Assembly: GCA_050847315.1 (NCBI GenBank)
Contig: CP193791.1
From: Cedecea sp000277545
GTDB taxonomy: Bacteria; Pseudomonadota; Gammaproteobacteria; Enterobacterales; Enterobacteriaceae
DNA: 64,000 nt
Direction: 5' to 3' (one strand)
Shown in pieces: positions 43,046-52,365 of the stretch (position 1 is the stretch's first letter; the number at the start of each line of letters is the position of its first letter). The notes under the pieces were generated by a model. It was not told where the DNA came from, did not search any database, and saw only the letters and a list, made by a program, of their open reading frames with translations. Both the position numbers and the translations under genes were made by a program.

Positions 43046-44374
43046 TTAGAACGCGTAGTTGAAGTTAGCGCCGTACAGCCAGGCTTTACCTTCTGATTTG
43101 AAGGTGTATGGGCCTTCTTCGATATTGACTTTCTGACCGTGCATGTAGGAAACGCCTACGTCCACAGACGCGTCTTTGTTAAACGCATAGGTGGTACCGG
43201 CGCTCAGCCACAGGCGATCCTGGTCCGGAATGGAGATAGAACGCTTGTTAGCCGGCACCGGGCTGTCATCGAACGCGATACCGGTACGGAACGTCCAGTT
43301 GTCGTCCATGTAGTAGGTGGTACCCAGCGCGATGCGGTAAGCATCTTTGAAGCCTTCATCTTTATAGAACAGCGTCTGGCCGTTGCTGCCGGTTGCCTTC
43401 AGCTCCTGGAACTGGCTCCAGCTGGTGTAGGTCAGACTATAGTGAACGGCCCATTTAGGCGCCACTTTGTTATAGCCGGACAGTTCCCACATTTCTGGCA
43501 GGTGTAGACTCAGAGAGCCAGGAACGGTTGCACCGTTGGTTCCGGAAGGCAGACCAAAGTTAGACAGCAGCGGGTTAAACGCCGCAGGTAAACTGCTCTT
43601 ATAGTCACCGTCAAAGTCGACTTTGACTTCTGAACGGTAGGTAAAGCCGTAGCGGTTGTTTTTATCAATTTCATACAGGATCCCGGCGTTCCAGCCGAAG
43701 CCCCATTTATCACCCTTCAGGTGGGCAATCTGAGTATCAGCGGGCAGTGTCCCGATAGCCTGGCGTTGAGCTGGAGTCAGTGGAGACGCAGGGTTGCCAG
43801 CAATCAACTGCGGCAGGTCGCCTGCGTAACGCTCAATCTTCGCTTTAGCATAAACCGCGTCGAAACCGAGGCCGAAGCTCCAGTTGCTGTTCAGGCGGTA
43901 GGCGCCGCTCAGGTTCATGTTCAGGGTCGTCAGGTCGGTGGTACCGCCCATCGAGCCTGCTGCGTAGCTGTCATTATATTCGGTGGCCAGGCCGTAGTTG
44001 GAGGTGACGGACGCACCCCAGCCAAACTGGTCGTTGATCGGCGCCACAAAGTGCAGGTTAGGGACCCATGCGGTTGGCGCGATGTTTTTCGCATCCAGGC
44101 TTTTGCCTGACGGCGAACGGCCGGAAATATCAACGTCCGGGTCAACGAAGATAGCACCAGCGGAGAAAGAAGGGCGATCGAACATCATGATGGTAGCGGG
44201 GTTGCGGCTTGCTGAACCCGCATTATCCGCAACTGCACCTTCCCCCGAATACGCTCGGCCAAGGCCAGAGGAAGAGAACTCGTTTAATTGAAAGCCGGCG
44301 GCGTACGCCTGGGAGGAGACTATTGCCACTGCAACCGCGAGGGCTGACTTTGTAAACAGGTTTTTCTGGCTCAT
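43046..44374 (-). CDS. fadL: Long-chain fatty acid outer-membrane transporter FadL
   Basis: A 442-residue outer-membrane beta-barrel with a signal peptide (SALAVAVAIVSSQAYA, then AGFQLNEFSSSGLGRAYSGEGAVADNAG). Imports long-chain fatty acids; the N-terminal hatch NPATIMMF is visible. C-terminal residue is Phe (ANFNYAF), as expected for BAM substrates. Start at MSQKNLF with GAGG upstream; a TTG two codons earlier is not needed. FadR-like sites lie upstream. Confidence 0.96.
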   Translation of the reverse strand: MSQKNLFTKSALAVAVAIVSSQAYAAGFQLNEFSSSGLGRAYSGEGAVADNAGSASRNPATIMMFDRPSFSAGAIFVDPDVDISGRSPSGKSLDAKNIAPTAWVPNLHFVAPINDQFGWGASVTSNYGLATEYNDSYAAGSMGGTTDLTTLNMNLSGAYRLNSNWSFGLGFDAVYAKAKIERYAGDLPQLIAGNPASPLTPAQRQAIGTLPADTQIAHLKGDKWGFGWNAGILYEIDKNNRYGFTYRSEVKVDFDGDYKSSLPAAFNPLLSNFGLPSGTNGATVPGSLSLHLPEMWELSGYNKVAPKWAVHYSLTYTSWSQFQELKATGSNGQTLFYKDEGFKDAYRIALGTTYYMDDNWTFRTGIAFDDSPVPANKRSISIPDQDRLWLSAGTTYAFNKDASVDVGVSYMHGQKVNIEEGPYTFKSEGKAWLYGANFNYAF

Positions 44375-44461
44375 GACCAAAACCTCATTGATTTATTTTT
44401 ATGCAAACAATGTTACATACCGTAACAGGAGCGCGAATAGTAGGGACTGATCGGGTACAGA

Positions 44462-44478
44462 GAAATCAGACCAGTGGC
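44462..44478. promoter_or_regulatory. Possible second FadR site upstream of fadL
   Basis: Reads CCACTGGTCTGATTTC on the minus strand; matches the left arm of the FadR consensus (ACTGGTCTGA) but the right arm is weak. E. coli fadL also has two FadR sites. Confidence 0.35.
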
Positions 44479-44484
44479 GAGAGT

Positions 44485-44501
44485 ATAGGTCTGACCAGCG
44501 A
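44485..44501. promoter_or_regulatory. FadR operator upstream of fadL
   Basis: ATAGGTCTGACCAGCGA, with the FadR core GGTCTGACC intact. It lies 111 bp upstream of the fadL start. Confidence 0.7.
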
Positions 44502-44751
44502 GGATGTTGCAAGTTTGTTTCTAAAGTTTTTCATGTTTGATCTTGAAAACGGGATCTGAGTGGCAAAATTGGGGGGAACTTCTCATCAAAGCGGGGATGT
44601 TATTTGTTTTAGATCATTTTTAAGTGTGATTTCCGTCACTTGTCGGTTTTGTGAGGATTATCAACTGGAGCAGATGCAACGGCGGGCGTAAAATAGCCAC
44701 AATTATTTTAACCATTCTCCTATTTTAAGCCGCATTACAGAGGAAAGCGTG

Positions 44752-45036
44752 ATGAGTAAAAATACCGCCGATGAAACCCCGGTTTGCTGCTGCATTGATG
44801 TCGGTTCCATTATCGACAACACAGATTGCATCGCCTCCTACAGCCGTGTATTTACTAGCAAAACAGAAGCCGATGAAGTCCTGGCTGCGTTAACGGCTAA
44901 AGCCCGTGACGTTGAGTCTGAACCTTGCCAGATTACACCGCGCTACACCGAAGTCGCCGACGGCGTGCAGCTGGATATTGATTTCCAGTTTAGCTGCCAG
45001 GCTGAAACGATGATCTTCCAGCTCGGCCTGCGTTAA
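44752..45036 (+). CDS. yfcZ: DUF406 protein YfcZ
   Basis: A 94-residue cytoplasmic protein with a cysteine cluster ETPVCCCIDVG near the N-terminus; same length and ends (QLGLR) as E. coli YfcZ. Function unknown. ATG start chosen over the GTG one codon earlier, seven bases after AGGA. It precedes fadIJ in the usual enterobacterial order. Confidence 0.92.
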   Translation: MSKNTADETPVCCCIDVGSIIDNTDCIASYSRVFTSKTEADEVLAALTAKARDVESEPCQITPRYTEVADGVQLDIDFQFSCQAETMIFQLGLR

Positions 45037-45162
45037 ATTCCCGCTCTCTAATTCCCCCGTGTAAAGCGGGGGCGTTCATTTCGTTATGTAATAATTCGTG
45101 TCGCTTCTCCCATTTTTCTCGCCCGCTGGTTGGCTGGATGTGAATTTTTAGTTAAGACTGTG

Positions 45163-45179
45163 ATCAGGTCAGACCACTT
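45163..45179. promoter_or_regulatory. FadR operator upstream of fadI
   Basis: ATCAGGTCAGACCACTT, a strong match to the FadR consensus with core GGTCAGACC, 36 bp before the fadI start. Its position suggests repression of fadIJ in the absence of long-chain acyl-CoA. Confidence 0.85.
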
Positions 45180-45215
45180 TTTGTCTGTATTCACTTTTTT
45201 TAGCAGGGGAGCGTT

Positions 45216-46526
45216 ATGAGTCAGGCACTGCCGTTGATTACCCGCCAGGGCGATCGTATTGCCATTGTCAGTGGTTTACGCACGCCGTTTGCCCGTCAGG
45301 CCACGGCTTTTCATGGTATTCCCGCCGTCGATCTCGGCAATATGGTGGTGAGCGAGCTAATGGCCCGCAGCGAAGTACCGCCCGAGGCGATTGAGCAACT
45401 GGTCTTTGGCCAGGTGGTACAAATGCCGGAAGCGCCAAACATTGCCCGTGAAATCGTGCTGGCGACCGGCATGAGCGTCCATACCGATGCCTACAGCGTC
45501 AGCCGTGCCTGCGCCACAAGTTTCCAGGCCGTTGCAAACGTAGCCGAAAGTTTGATGGCTGGTACCATTCGCGCCGGGATTGCAGGTGGCGCAGATTCCT
45601 CTTCAGTGCTGCCTATTGGCGTCAGCAAAAAGCTGGGCCGCACGCTGGTGGACGTGAACAAAGCGCGCACGCTTGGGCAGCGGCTGAAACTGTTTTCCAA
45701 ATTACGTCCTCGCGATCTTTTGCCAGTTCCTCCCGCCGTGGCTGAATATTCTACCGGTCTGCGTATGGGGGATACCGCTGAGCAGATGGCGAAAACTCAC
45801 GGCATCACTCGCGAACAGCAGGACGCGCTGGCACATCGTTCCCACGAGCGTGCCGCCCAGGCCTGGCAGGAAGGAAAGCTGGCCGATGAAGTGATGACGG
45901 CGTTTATTCCTCCCTATCGTCAGCCGTTCGCTGAAGATAACAACGTGCGTAAAGGCTCCAGCCTCGCCGATTATGCAAAACTCCGTCCGGCGTTTGACCG
46001 CAAGCACGGCACCGTGACCGCGGCTAACAGTACGCCGCTGACGGACGGCGCTGCGGCCGTGATCCTGATGACCGAATCCCGGGCAAAAGAGCTTGGCCTC
46101 AAGCCGCTCGGTTTCCTGCGCAGCTACGCGTTCACCGCCATTGATGTCTGGCAGGATATGCTGCTTGGCCCGGCGTGGGCGACGCCGCTGGCGCTTGAGC
46201 GCGCGGGCATTACGCTGAATGATTTGACCCTGTTTGATATGCACGAAGCCTTTGCCGCGCAGACGTTAGCCAACCTGAAAATGCTTTCCAGTGAAAACTT
46301 TGCCCGCAATGTGCTGGGCCGGGCTCACGCCACGGGCGAAGTCGATGACGCGAAATTTAACGTGCTGGGAGGGTCGATCGCCTACGGGCATCCATTTGCG
46401 GCGACGGGCGCAAGGATGATTACCCAGACGCTGCATGAACTGCGTCGCCGCGGGGGAGGCTTTGGCCTCGTTACCGCGTGTGCGGCCGGTGGGCTTGGTG
46501 CGGCAATGGTTCTGGAGGTGGAGTGA
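45216..46526 (+). CDS. fadI: 3-ketoacyl-CoA thiolase FadI
   Basis: A 436-residue thiolase, beta subunit of the anaerobic fatty-acid oxidation complex. Active-site Cys in SRACATSF (about 99), HPFAATGA with the catalytic His, and second Cys in TACAAGG. RBS AGGGGAG. Stop overlaps the start of fadJ by one base (TGATG), typical translational coupling. Confidence 0.96.
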   Translation: MSQALPLITRQGDRIAIVSGLRTPFARQATAFHGIPAVDLGNMVVSELMARSEVPPEAIEQLVFGQVVQMPEAPNIAREIVLATGMSVHTDAYSVSRACATSFQAVANVAESLMAGTIRAGIAGGADSSSVLPIGVSKKLGRTLVDVNKARTLGQRLKLFSKLRPRDLLPVPPAVAEYSTGLRMGDTAEQMAKTHGITREQQDALAHRSHERAAQAWQEGKLADEVMTAFIPPYRQPFAEDNNVRKGSSLADYAKLRPAFDRKHGTVTAANSTPLTDGAAAVILMTESRAKELGLKPLGFLRSYAFTAIDVWQDMLLGPAWATPLALERAGITLNDLTLFDMHEAFAAQTLANLKMLSSENFARNVLGRAHATGEVDDAKFNVLGGSIAYGHPFAATGARMITQTLHELRRRGGGFGLVTACAAGGLGAAMVLEVE

Positions 46527-48691
46527 TGGCACAGCAAGGCGCATTCGACTTACACATCCGACTGGATAACGTTGCCGTAGTGACCATCGACGTTCCGGGC
46601 GAAAAAATGAATACCCTGAAGGCTGAATTTGGGGCGCAGGTACACAGCATTATAAAAAAACTGCGCGACAACCCGAGCGTGCAGGGGCTGGTATTTATCT
46701 CCGGCAAACCGGACAACTTTATCGCCGGGGCCGACATCAACATGATAGGCGGCTGCAAAACGGCTGAAGAAGCCCAAGAGCTGGCGAGGCAGGGGCAGCA
46801 GATCATGGCAGAAATCGCCGCGCTGCCGATCCCGGTGGTGGCCGCGATTCACGGCGCCTGCCTGGGTGGTGGCCTGGAGATGGCGCTTGCCTGTCACGTT
46901 CGCATTTGCACCGATTCACCTAAAACGCTGCTTGGCCTGCCGGAAGTGCAACTGGGCCTGCTGCCGGGTTCGGGCGGCACTCAGCGTTTACCTCGCCTGA
47001 TAGGCGTCAGCAATGCGCTGGACATGATTTTGACCGGCAAGCAACTGCGCCCGCGTCAGGCCCTGAAGCTGGGGCTGGTGGATGACGTGGTGCCCGAATC
47101 TATTTTGCTTGAGGCCGCTGTTGAGCTGGCGCTTAAAGGGCGGAAACCTTCGCGTGAACTGCCGGTAAAAGAACGCGTACTCGCCGGGCCGCTGGGGCGC
47201 TCGCTCTTGTTTAGCATGGTCAGCAAGAAGACCGAAGAGAAGACGCAGGGCAATTACCCGGCAACGGGCCGCATTATCCAGGTCATCCGCACCGGGCTGG
47301 AGCAAGGGAGCAAAAGCGGCTATGAGGCCGAGGCCAAAGCGTTTGGTGAGCTGGCCATGTCTCCCGAATCTGCCGCTTTGCGCGGCCTGTTCTTTGCCAG
47401 TACGGAGTTGAAAAAAGAGTATGGCGGTGAAGCAAAACCCGGCAAACTAAATTCTGTCGGCGTGCTGGGGGGGGGATTAATGGGCGGCGGGATCGCCTAT
47501 GTGACGGCCACCAAAGGCAAGCTTCCGGTGCGCATTAAGGACATTAACAACGAAGGCATTAACCACGCGCTGAAATACAGCTGGGATCTGCTGGAGAAGA
47601 AAGTCCGTCGTCGCCATATGAAGCCTGCTGAGCGCCAGCGCGAACTGGCACGTATCTCCGGTGGAACCGATTACCACGGCTTTAGCCAGCGAGATATTGT
47701 GGTGGAAGCCGTGTTTGAAGATCTGGCGCTGAAGCAAAAAATGGTGGCTGAGGTTGAACAGTATGCCGCACCGCACACCGTTTTTGCCTCGAATACTTCT
47801 TCGCTGCCGATTGCCGATATTGCCGCTCAGGCAGCGCGCCCGCAGCAGGTTATTGGCCTGCATTTCTTCAGCCCTGTAGACAAAATGCCGCTGGTCGAAG
47901 TGATTCCTCATGCAGGGACTAGCGCGGAAACCATTTCCACGACCGTGCAGCTGGCGAAAAAACAGGGCAAAACACCGATTGTGGTAGGCGACAGCGCCGG
48001 GTTTTACGTCAATCGCATTCTTGCGCCTTATGTTAATGAAGCGCTGCGCTGCCTCACGGAAGGTGAGCCGATCGAGCGCATTGACGATGCGCTGGTGAAG
48101 TTCGGTTTCCCGGTGGGGCCGGTACAATTGCTGGATGAGGTTGGGATAGACGTCGGCACGAAGATTATCCCGATTCTGCAGCAGGCTTTCGGCGATCGCT
48201 TTGCCGCGCCTGATACCGTGGATGCAATCTTGAAGGACGATCGCAAAGGAAGAAAAAATGGTCGCGGTTTCTATCTTTATCCTGCAAAAGGGCGTAAAAG
48301 CAAGAAACAGCCTGACACAGCGATTTACACGCTATTAGGCGTGACGCCGAACGGGCGTCAGACCCCGGAACACATCGCCGAGCGCTGCGTCATGATGATG
48401 CTCAACGAGGCCGCTCGCTGCCTCGATGAGGGTGTGGTCAGAAGCGCACGTGATGGCGATATTGGCGGCGTTTTCGGCATTGGTTTTCCGCCGTTTTTAG
48501 GCGGGCCGTTCAGGTATATGGACAGCCTGGGGGCCGCCGATGTGGTGGCAAAATTACAGCGTTTAGCGAGCCAGTACGGGGAGCGGTTCAGCCCCTGTGA
48601 AAGGCTGATTATTATGGCTGAACAACACCTTAGTTTCTGGCCCGCGTTGACGTCGCAGCCGGTGACCGAGCTTGACGAAGCGCTGAGCTAA
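46526..48691 (+). CDS. fadJ: Fatty acid oxidation complex alpha subunit FadJ
   Basis: A 721-residue bifunctional enoyl-CoA hydratase/3-hydroxyacyl-CoA dehydrogenase. N-terminal crotonase domain (FIAGADINMIG, GACLGGGLEMALA), central NAD-binding dehydrogenase domain (VLGGGLMGGGIAYVTA), and the HFFSPVDKMPLVE active-site region. Start set at the ATG overlapping the fadI stop; the open frame extends further upstream within fadI. Seven residues longer than the E. coli protein. Confidence 0.96.
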   Translation: MAQQGAFDLHIRLDNVAVVTIDVPGEKMNTLKAEFGAQVHSIIKKLRDNPSVQGLVFISGKPDNFIAGADINMIGGCKTAEEAQELARQGQQIMAEIAALPIPVVAAIHGACLGGGLEMALACHVRICTDSPKTLLGLPEVQLGLLPGSGGTQRLPRLIGVSNALDMILTGKQLRPRQALKLGLVDDVVPESILLEAAVELALKGRKPSRELPVKERVLAGPLGRSLLFSMVSKKTEEKTQGNYPATGRIIQVIRTGLEQGSKSGYEAEAKAFGELAMSPESAALRGLFFASTELKKEYGGEAKPGKLNSVGVLGGGLMGGGIAYVTATKGKLPVRIKDINNEGINHALKYSWDLLEKKVRRRHMKPAERQRELARISGGTDYHGFSQRDIVVEAVFEDLALKQKMVAEVEQYAAPHTVFASNTSSLPIADIAAQAARPQQVIGLHFFSPVDKMPLVEVIPHAGTSAETISTTVQLAKKQGKTPIVVGDSAGFYVNRILAPYVNEALRCLTEGEPIERIDDALVKFGFPVGPVQLLDEVGIDVGTKIIPILQQAFGDRFAAPDTVDAILKDDRKGRKNGRGFYLYPAKGRKSKKQPDTAIYTLLGVTPNGRQTPEHIAERCVMMMLNEAARCLDEGVVRSARDGDIGGVFGIGFPPFLGGPFRYMDSLGAADVVAKLQRLASQYGERFSPCERLIIMAEQHLSFWPALTSQPVTELDEALS

Positions 48692-48870
48692 AACCGGTAA
48701 ATGTACGCTGCAAGGTCATTTTGTAAACAGATATTGACTATACTTGCAGCATTGAGGTAAAAGACAGCGTTTCATTCGATGTACGGATAAGGCACAATGC
48801 CCGGCTGCCGTGAACCCCACTTTTTCAGCGTGCGGGTTCAGGCGTTCCTGGTTAACAAAAGCGGTGCAAT

Positions 48871-49359
48871 ATGCAAGTTTTTATCATGCGTCACGGCGAC
48901 GCAGCACTCGACGCTGCCAGCGACTCGGTTCGTCCCTTAACCCAATGTGGGTGTGATGAATCCCGTCTGATGGCGACCTGGTTAACGGGTCAAGTGGCAA
49001 GTATCGAACGTGTTCTGGTGAGCCCTTACCTGCGAGCTGAACAGACCCTGGACGTGGTGCGGGAAGCGCTGAACCTCCCGGAAAAAGAAGACATCCTGCC
49101 AGAGCTGCGGCCCTGCGGTGATGTAGGCCTGGTGGGGGATTACCTGCTGGCGCTGGCAAGTCAAGGTGTTGAATCTGCGCTGGTGGTTTCCCACCTGCCG
49201 CTCGTGGGTTATCTGGTTTCCGAGCTTTGCCCGGAAGAGGCTCCGCCGATGTTTACGACTTCGGCCATTGCCAACGTCACGCTGGACCCGGATTCCGGTA
49301 AAGGTGTGTTTAACTGGCAGATGAGCCCCTGCAACTTCAAGGTGGCTAAGGCTATCTGA
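48871..49359 (+). CDS. sixA: Phosphohistidine phosphatase SixA
   Basis: A 162-residue histidine-phosphatase-superfamily enzyme with N-terminal IMRHGDAALDAAS and a second catalytic His in VVSHLPLVGYL. Dephosphorylates phosphohistidine on PtsO/NPr and other HPt domains. Single gene; followed by a terminator and a REP-like repeat. Confidence 0.93.
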   Translation: MQVFIMRHGDAALDAASDSVRPLTQCGCDESRLMATWLTGQVASIERVLVSPYLRAEQTLDVVREALNLPEKEDILPELRPCGDVGLVGDYLLALASQGVESALVVSHLPLVGYLVSELCPEEAPPMFTTSAIANVTLDPDSGKGVFNWQMSPCNFKVAKAI

Positions 49360-49375
49360 TTGCTGTGAGCATGAA

Positions 49376-49404
49376 AAAAAGAGTCGCGAATGCGGCTCTT
49401 TTTG
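49376..49404 (+). terminator. Terminator after sixA
   Basis: Stem AAAAAGAGTCGC / GCGGCTCTTTTT (one G-T wobble) with a GAAT loop and T run. Confidence 0.85.
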
Positions 49405-49426
49405 CTTTTAAGGTGCTCAGGATTTT

Positions 49427-49519
49427 CCCCCTCACCCTAACCCTCTCCCCAAAGGGGCGAGGGGACTGCTCCCGATCGTTTTCCCCCTCTCCCTCTGGGA
49501 GAGGGCCGGGGTGAGGGGA
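49427..49519. repeat. REP-like palindromic repeat, double copy (B)
   Basis: CCCTCACCCTAACCCTCTCC and, in inverse orientation, CTCTGGGAGAGGGCCGGGGT leading into GAGG, with about 45 bp between; same unit as at 6346, 54857 and 59733. It lies between convergent sixA and smrB. Confidence 0.85.
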
Positions 49520-49535
49520 ATCCCTTGCGCTGAGC

Positions 49536-50087
49536 TTATGGCAGCTCCGGCGGCTGCCACTCTTCAATTTCTATTAACACCAGCAGCGCGGCATCGCCGC
49601 CGTACTCTTTCGGCGCCTGATGAAACGCCACAATATGCGGATGCTGCGCCAGCCAGAGCGGCGTTTGCTGCTTTAGGACGTGTTTACCGTGGCCGTGCAT
49701 CACGCAGGCACAAAAAACGTGCTCGCGGCGGCAGGCGGCAATCAGCGCGCCCAGCTCCTGTTTGGCCTGAAGCTGGGTCAGACCGTGCAAATCAAGAAAT
49801 AGCTCCGGAGAATAATCCCCGCGACGCAGTTTCTTCAGTTCAAAATGACTCACGCCTTCGCGCACGTAGCGCATTGGCCCTTCGGTCGCCAGGCGTGGCT
49901 GAAACTCATCGGAAAAATAGTGGCTGGCATCGGCCTGCTCCTGCAGCAGACGCTTCACGGGCACTTCCGTTATTTTCTTGCGCACCGGGCGGTGGACAAT
50001 CGTGTCCTGAGCCAGTTTTTTCGTGCCGCCCATCAGGCCGCGAAACAGCGCCTCATCTTCGGAACTGAGCGGTGATTTTTTTTTCAT
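49536..50087 (-). CDS. smrB: Ribosome rescue endonuclease SmrB
   Basis: A 183-residue Smr-domain endonuclease that cleaves mRNA upstream of collided ribosomes. Domain core: LDLHGLTQLQAKQEL and VMHGHGKHVLKQQTP, at about residues 98-150. Start chosen at MKKKSPLSSEDEAL to match E. coli length; the frame extends 19 codons upstream. Divergent from prmB. Confidence 0.94.
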   Translation of the reverse strand: MKKKSPLSSEDEALFRGLMGGTKKLAQDTIVHRPVRKKITEVPVKRLLQEQADASHYFSDEFQPRLATEGPMRYVREGVSHFELKKLRRGDYSPELFLDLHGLTQLQAKQELGALIAACRREHVFCACVMHGHGKHVLKQQTPLWLAQHPHIVAFHQAPKEYGGDAALLVLIEIEEWQPPELP

Positions 50088-50260
50088 GTTTCTCTCATCT
50101 CGCATTCGCTTTGCGGCCAGTTTACCTGCTTTACCCGGCAGCAATAAAGAAAACGCAAATTTCGCGGCCTACCGGCGTCGATGGATGCTGATTTGTCGCC
50201 TCCTTCATGGCAAACTAACCGATTATTATTGAACTAGCGTGAGTCGCCTGCGGAGGGCAC

Positions 50261-51193
50261 GTGGATAAAATTTTCGTCGATGAGGCAGTAAACGAGCTGC
50301 ATACCATTCAGGACATGCTGCGCTGGTCGGTCAGCCGCTTTAGCGCCGCCAACATCTGGTATGGGCACGGCACCGACAATCCATGGGATGAAGCCGTTCA
50401 GCTGGTTCTGCCAAGTCTGTACCTGCCGCTGGATATTCCTGAAGACATGCGCACCGCGCGTCTGACCCCAAGCGAGCGTCACCGCATCGTCGAACGCGTG
50501 ATTCGCCGCGTCAACGAACGTATTCCGGTTGCCTACCTGACCAATAAAGCCTGGTTCTGCGGCCACGAGTTCTACGTGGACGAACGTGTACTGGTGCCGC
50601 GCTCGCCGATTGGAGAGCTGATTAACAACCGCTTTGCCGGGATGATCGACCACGAGCCGCAGCACATTCTGGATATGTGCACCGGCAGCGGCTGCATCGG
50701 GATTGCCTGCGCCTATGAATTCCCGAATGCGGAAGTGGATATTGTTGATATTTCCCCTGACGCTATCGCCGTGGCCGAGCAGAACATTGCCGAGCACGGC
50801 CTGGACCACAACGTCACGCCGATTCGCTCTGACCTGTTCCGCGACCTGCCTAAAGTGCAGTACGACGTGATTGTGACGAACCCGCCGTATGTTGATGAAG
50901 AAGACATGGCGGATCTGCCGGGCGAATACCACTTCGAACCTGAGCTGGGCCTGGCGGCCGGCAGCGATGGTCTGAAGCTGGCTCGTCGTATTCTTGGCTG
51001 CGCGCCGGATTACCTGGCCGACGGCGGGATCCTGATTTGTGAAGTGGGGAACAGCATGGTACACCTGATGGAGCAGTACCCGGAGGTGCCGTTCACCTGG
51101 CTTGAGTTCGACAACGGCGGCGACGGCGTATTTATGCTGACTAAAGCGCAGCTGATTGACGCTCGCGAGTATTTCAGTATCTACAAAGATTAA
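50261..51193 (+). CDS. prmB: Ribosomal protein L3 glutamine methyltransferase PrmB
   Basis: A 310-residue SAM-dependent enzyme with GSGCIGIACAYEF-type SAM motif (DMCTGSGCIG) and catalytic VTNPPYVDEED. Methylates Gln150 of ribosomal protein L3. GTG start after GGAGGG. Followed by a terminator, then aroC. Confidence 0.96.
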   Translation: MDKIFVDEAVNELHTIQDMLRWSVSRFSAANIWYGHGTDNPWDEAVQLVLPSLYLPLDIPEDMRTARLTPSERHRIVERVIRRVNERIPVAYLTNKAWFCGHEFYVDERVLVPRSPIGELINNRFAGMIDHEPQHILDMCTGSGCIGIACAYEFPNAEVDIVDISPDAIAVAEQNIAEHGLDHNVTPIRSDLFRDLPKVQYDVIVTNPPYVDEEDMADLPGEYHFEPELGLAAGSDGLKLARRILGCAPDYLADGGILICEVGNSMVHLMEQYPEVPFTWLEFDNGGDGVFMLTKAQLIDAREYFSIYKD

Positions 51194-51206
51194 TTGCCGA
51201 ACGTAG

Positions 51207-51228
51207 ACGAGCCTTCGGGCTCGTTTTA
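51207..51228 (+). terminator. Terminator after prmB
   Basis: Stem ACGAGCC / GGCTCGT with UUCG tetraloop and TTTT tail, in the prmB-aroC gap. Confidence 0.88.
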
Positions 51229-51275
51229 CTTCCCGCGCACAACACAATAACTAGAACGGTGATTAAGGAGCCGTG

Positions 51276-52361
51276 ATGGCTGGTAACAGTATTGGACAGG
51301 TTTTTCGCGTAACGACATTTGGTGAATCTCACGGCATCGCGCTGGGCTGCATTGTTGACGGCGTCCCGCCGGGCATCCCGCTGACGGAGGCCGACCTGCA
51401 GCACGATCTCGATCGCCGCCGTCCGGGCACCTCGCGCTACACCACTCAACGCCGTGAGCCTGACCAGGTCAAAATTCTCTCCGGCGTGTTTGAAGGCGTG
51501 ACGACCGGCACGAGCATTGGCCTGCTGATTGAAAATACCGATCAGCGTTCCCAGGATTACAGCGCCATCAAAGACGTGTTCCGTCCGGGACACGCGGATT
51601 ACACCTACGAACAAAAATACGGCCTGCGCGACTACCGCGGCGGCGGCCGTTCTTCTGCCCGTGAAACCGCCATGCGCGTTGCAGCGGGCGCCATTGCCAA
51701 GAAATACCTTGAGCAGAAATTCGGCATTAAAATTCGCGGCTGCCTGACGCAGATGGGCGATATTCCGCTGGAAATCAAAGACTGGGATCAGGTTGAGCAG
51801 AACCCGTTCTTCTGCCCGGATCCGGATAAAATCGACGCGCTGGACGAGCTGATGCGAGGCCTGAAAAAAGAGGGCGACTCCATCGGCGCGAAAGTGACCG
51901 TTGTGGCTGACAACGTGCCGCCGGGCCTCGGTGAGCCGGTCTTTGACCGCCTGGACGCAGACATTGCCCACGCGCTGATGAGTATCAACGCGGTGAAAGG
52001 CGTGGAAATTGGCGAAGGCTTCGGCGTGGTGAACCTGCGCGGCAGCCAGAACCGGGATGAAATCACCCAGCAAGGCTTCCAGAGCAACCACGCGGGCGGC
52101 ATTCTGGGCGGCATCAGCAGCGGTCAGCAGATCGTGGCTAACATGGCCCTGAAACCAACTTCCAGCATTACCGTGCCGGGCAAAACCATTAATCGCGAAG
52201 GCGAAGAAGTGGAGATGATCACCCGCGGGCGTCACGATCCTTGCGTGGGGATCCGCGCTGTGCCGATCGCAGAAGCAATGCTGGCTATCGTGCTGATGGA
52301 TCACCTGCTGCGCCAGCGCGCTCAGAACGCTGACGTTTCTTCCCCGCTGCCTCGCTGGTAA
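51276..52361 (+). CDS. aroC: Chorismate synthase AroC
   Basis: A 361-residue enzyme of the shikimate pathway that makes chorismate from EPSP using reduced FMN. Signatures GESHGIALGC, RDYRGGGRSSARET and QSNHAGGILGG. ATG chosen one codon after a GTG; AAGGAG is ideally placed. mepA follows after 4 bp. Confidence 0.97.
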   Translation: MAGNSIGQVFRVTTFGESHGIALGCIVDGVPPGIPLTEADLQHDLDRRRPGTSRYTTQRREPDQVKILSGVFEGVTTGTSIGLLIENTDQRSQDYSAIKDVFRPGHADYTYEQKYGLRDYRGGGRSSARETAMRVAAGAIAKKYLEQKFGIKIRGCLTQMGDIPLEIKDWDQVEQNPFFCPDPDKIDALDELMRGLKKEGDSIGAKVTVVADNVPPGLGEPVFDRLDADIAHALMSINAVKGVEIGEGFGVVNLRGSQNRDEITQQGFQSNHAGGILGGISSGQQIVANMALKPTSSITVPGKTINREGEEVEMITRGRHDPCVGIRAVPIAEAMLAIVLMDHLLRQRAQNADVSSPLPRW

Positions 52362-52365
52362 GACG

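Noticed and set aside
48692..48870. Gap between fadJ and sixA checked for a small gene or RNA
   Set aside because: Contains a TTGACTATACTTGC promoter-like stretch but no convincing ORF, terminator or structured RNA.
49511..50068. 185-codon plus-strand frame across the smrB region
   Set aside because: It is antisense to well-supported smrB and has arginine/alanine-rich shadow composition.
50234..51247. 337-codon open frame opposite prmB, and similar long antisense frames opposite aroC (51174-52499) and the SpdH-like gene (18902-19792)
   Set aside because: The sense genes are certain. The antisense translations are His/Arg/Gln-rich, have no domain and reflect high GC at third positions.
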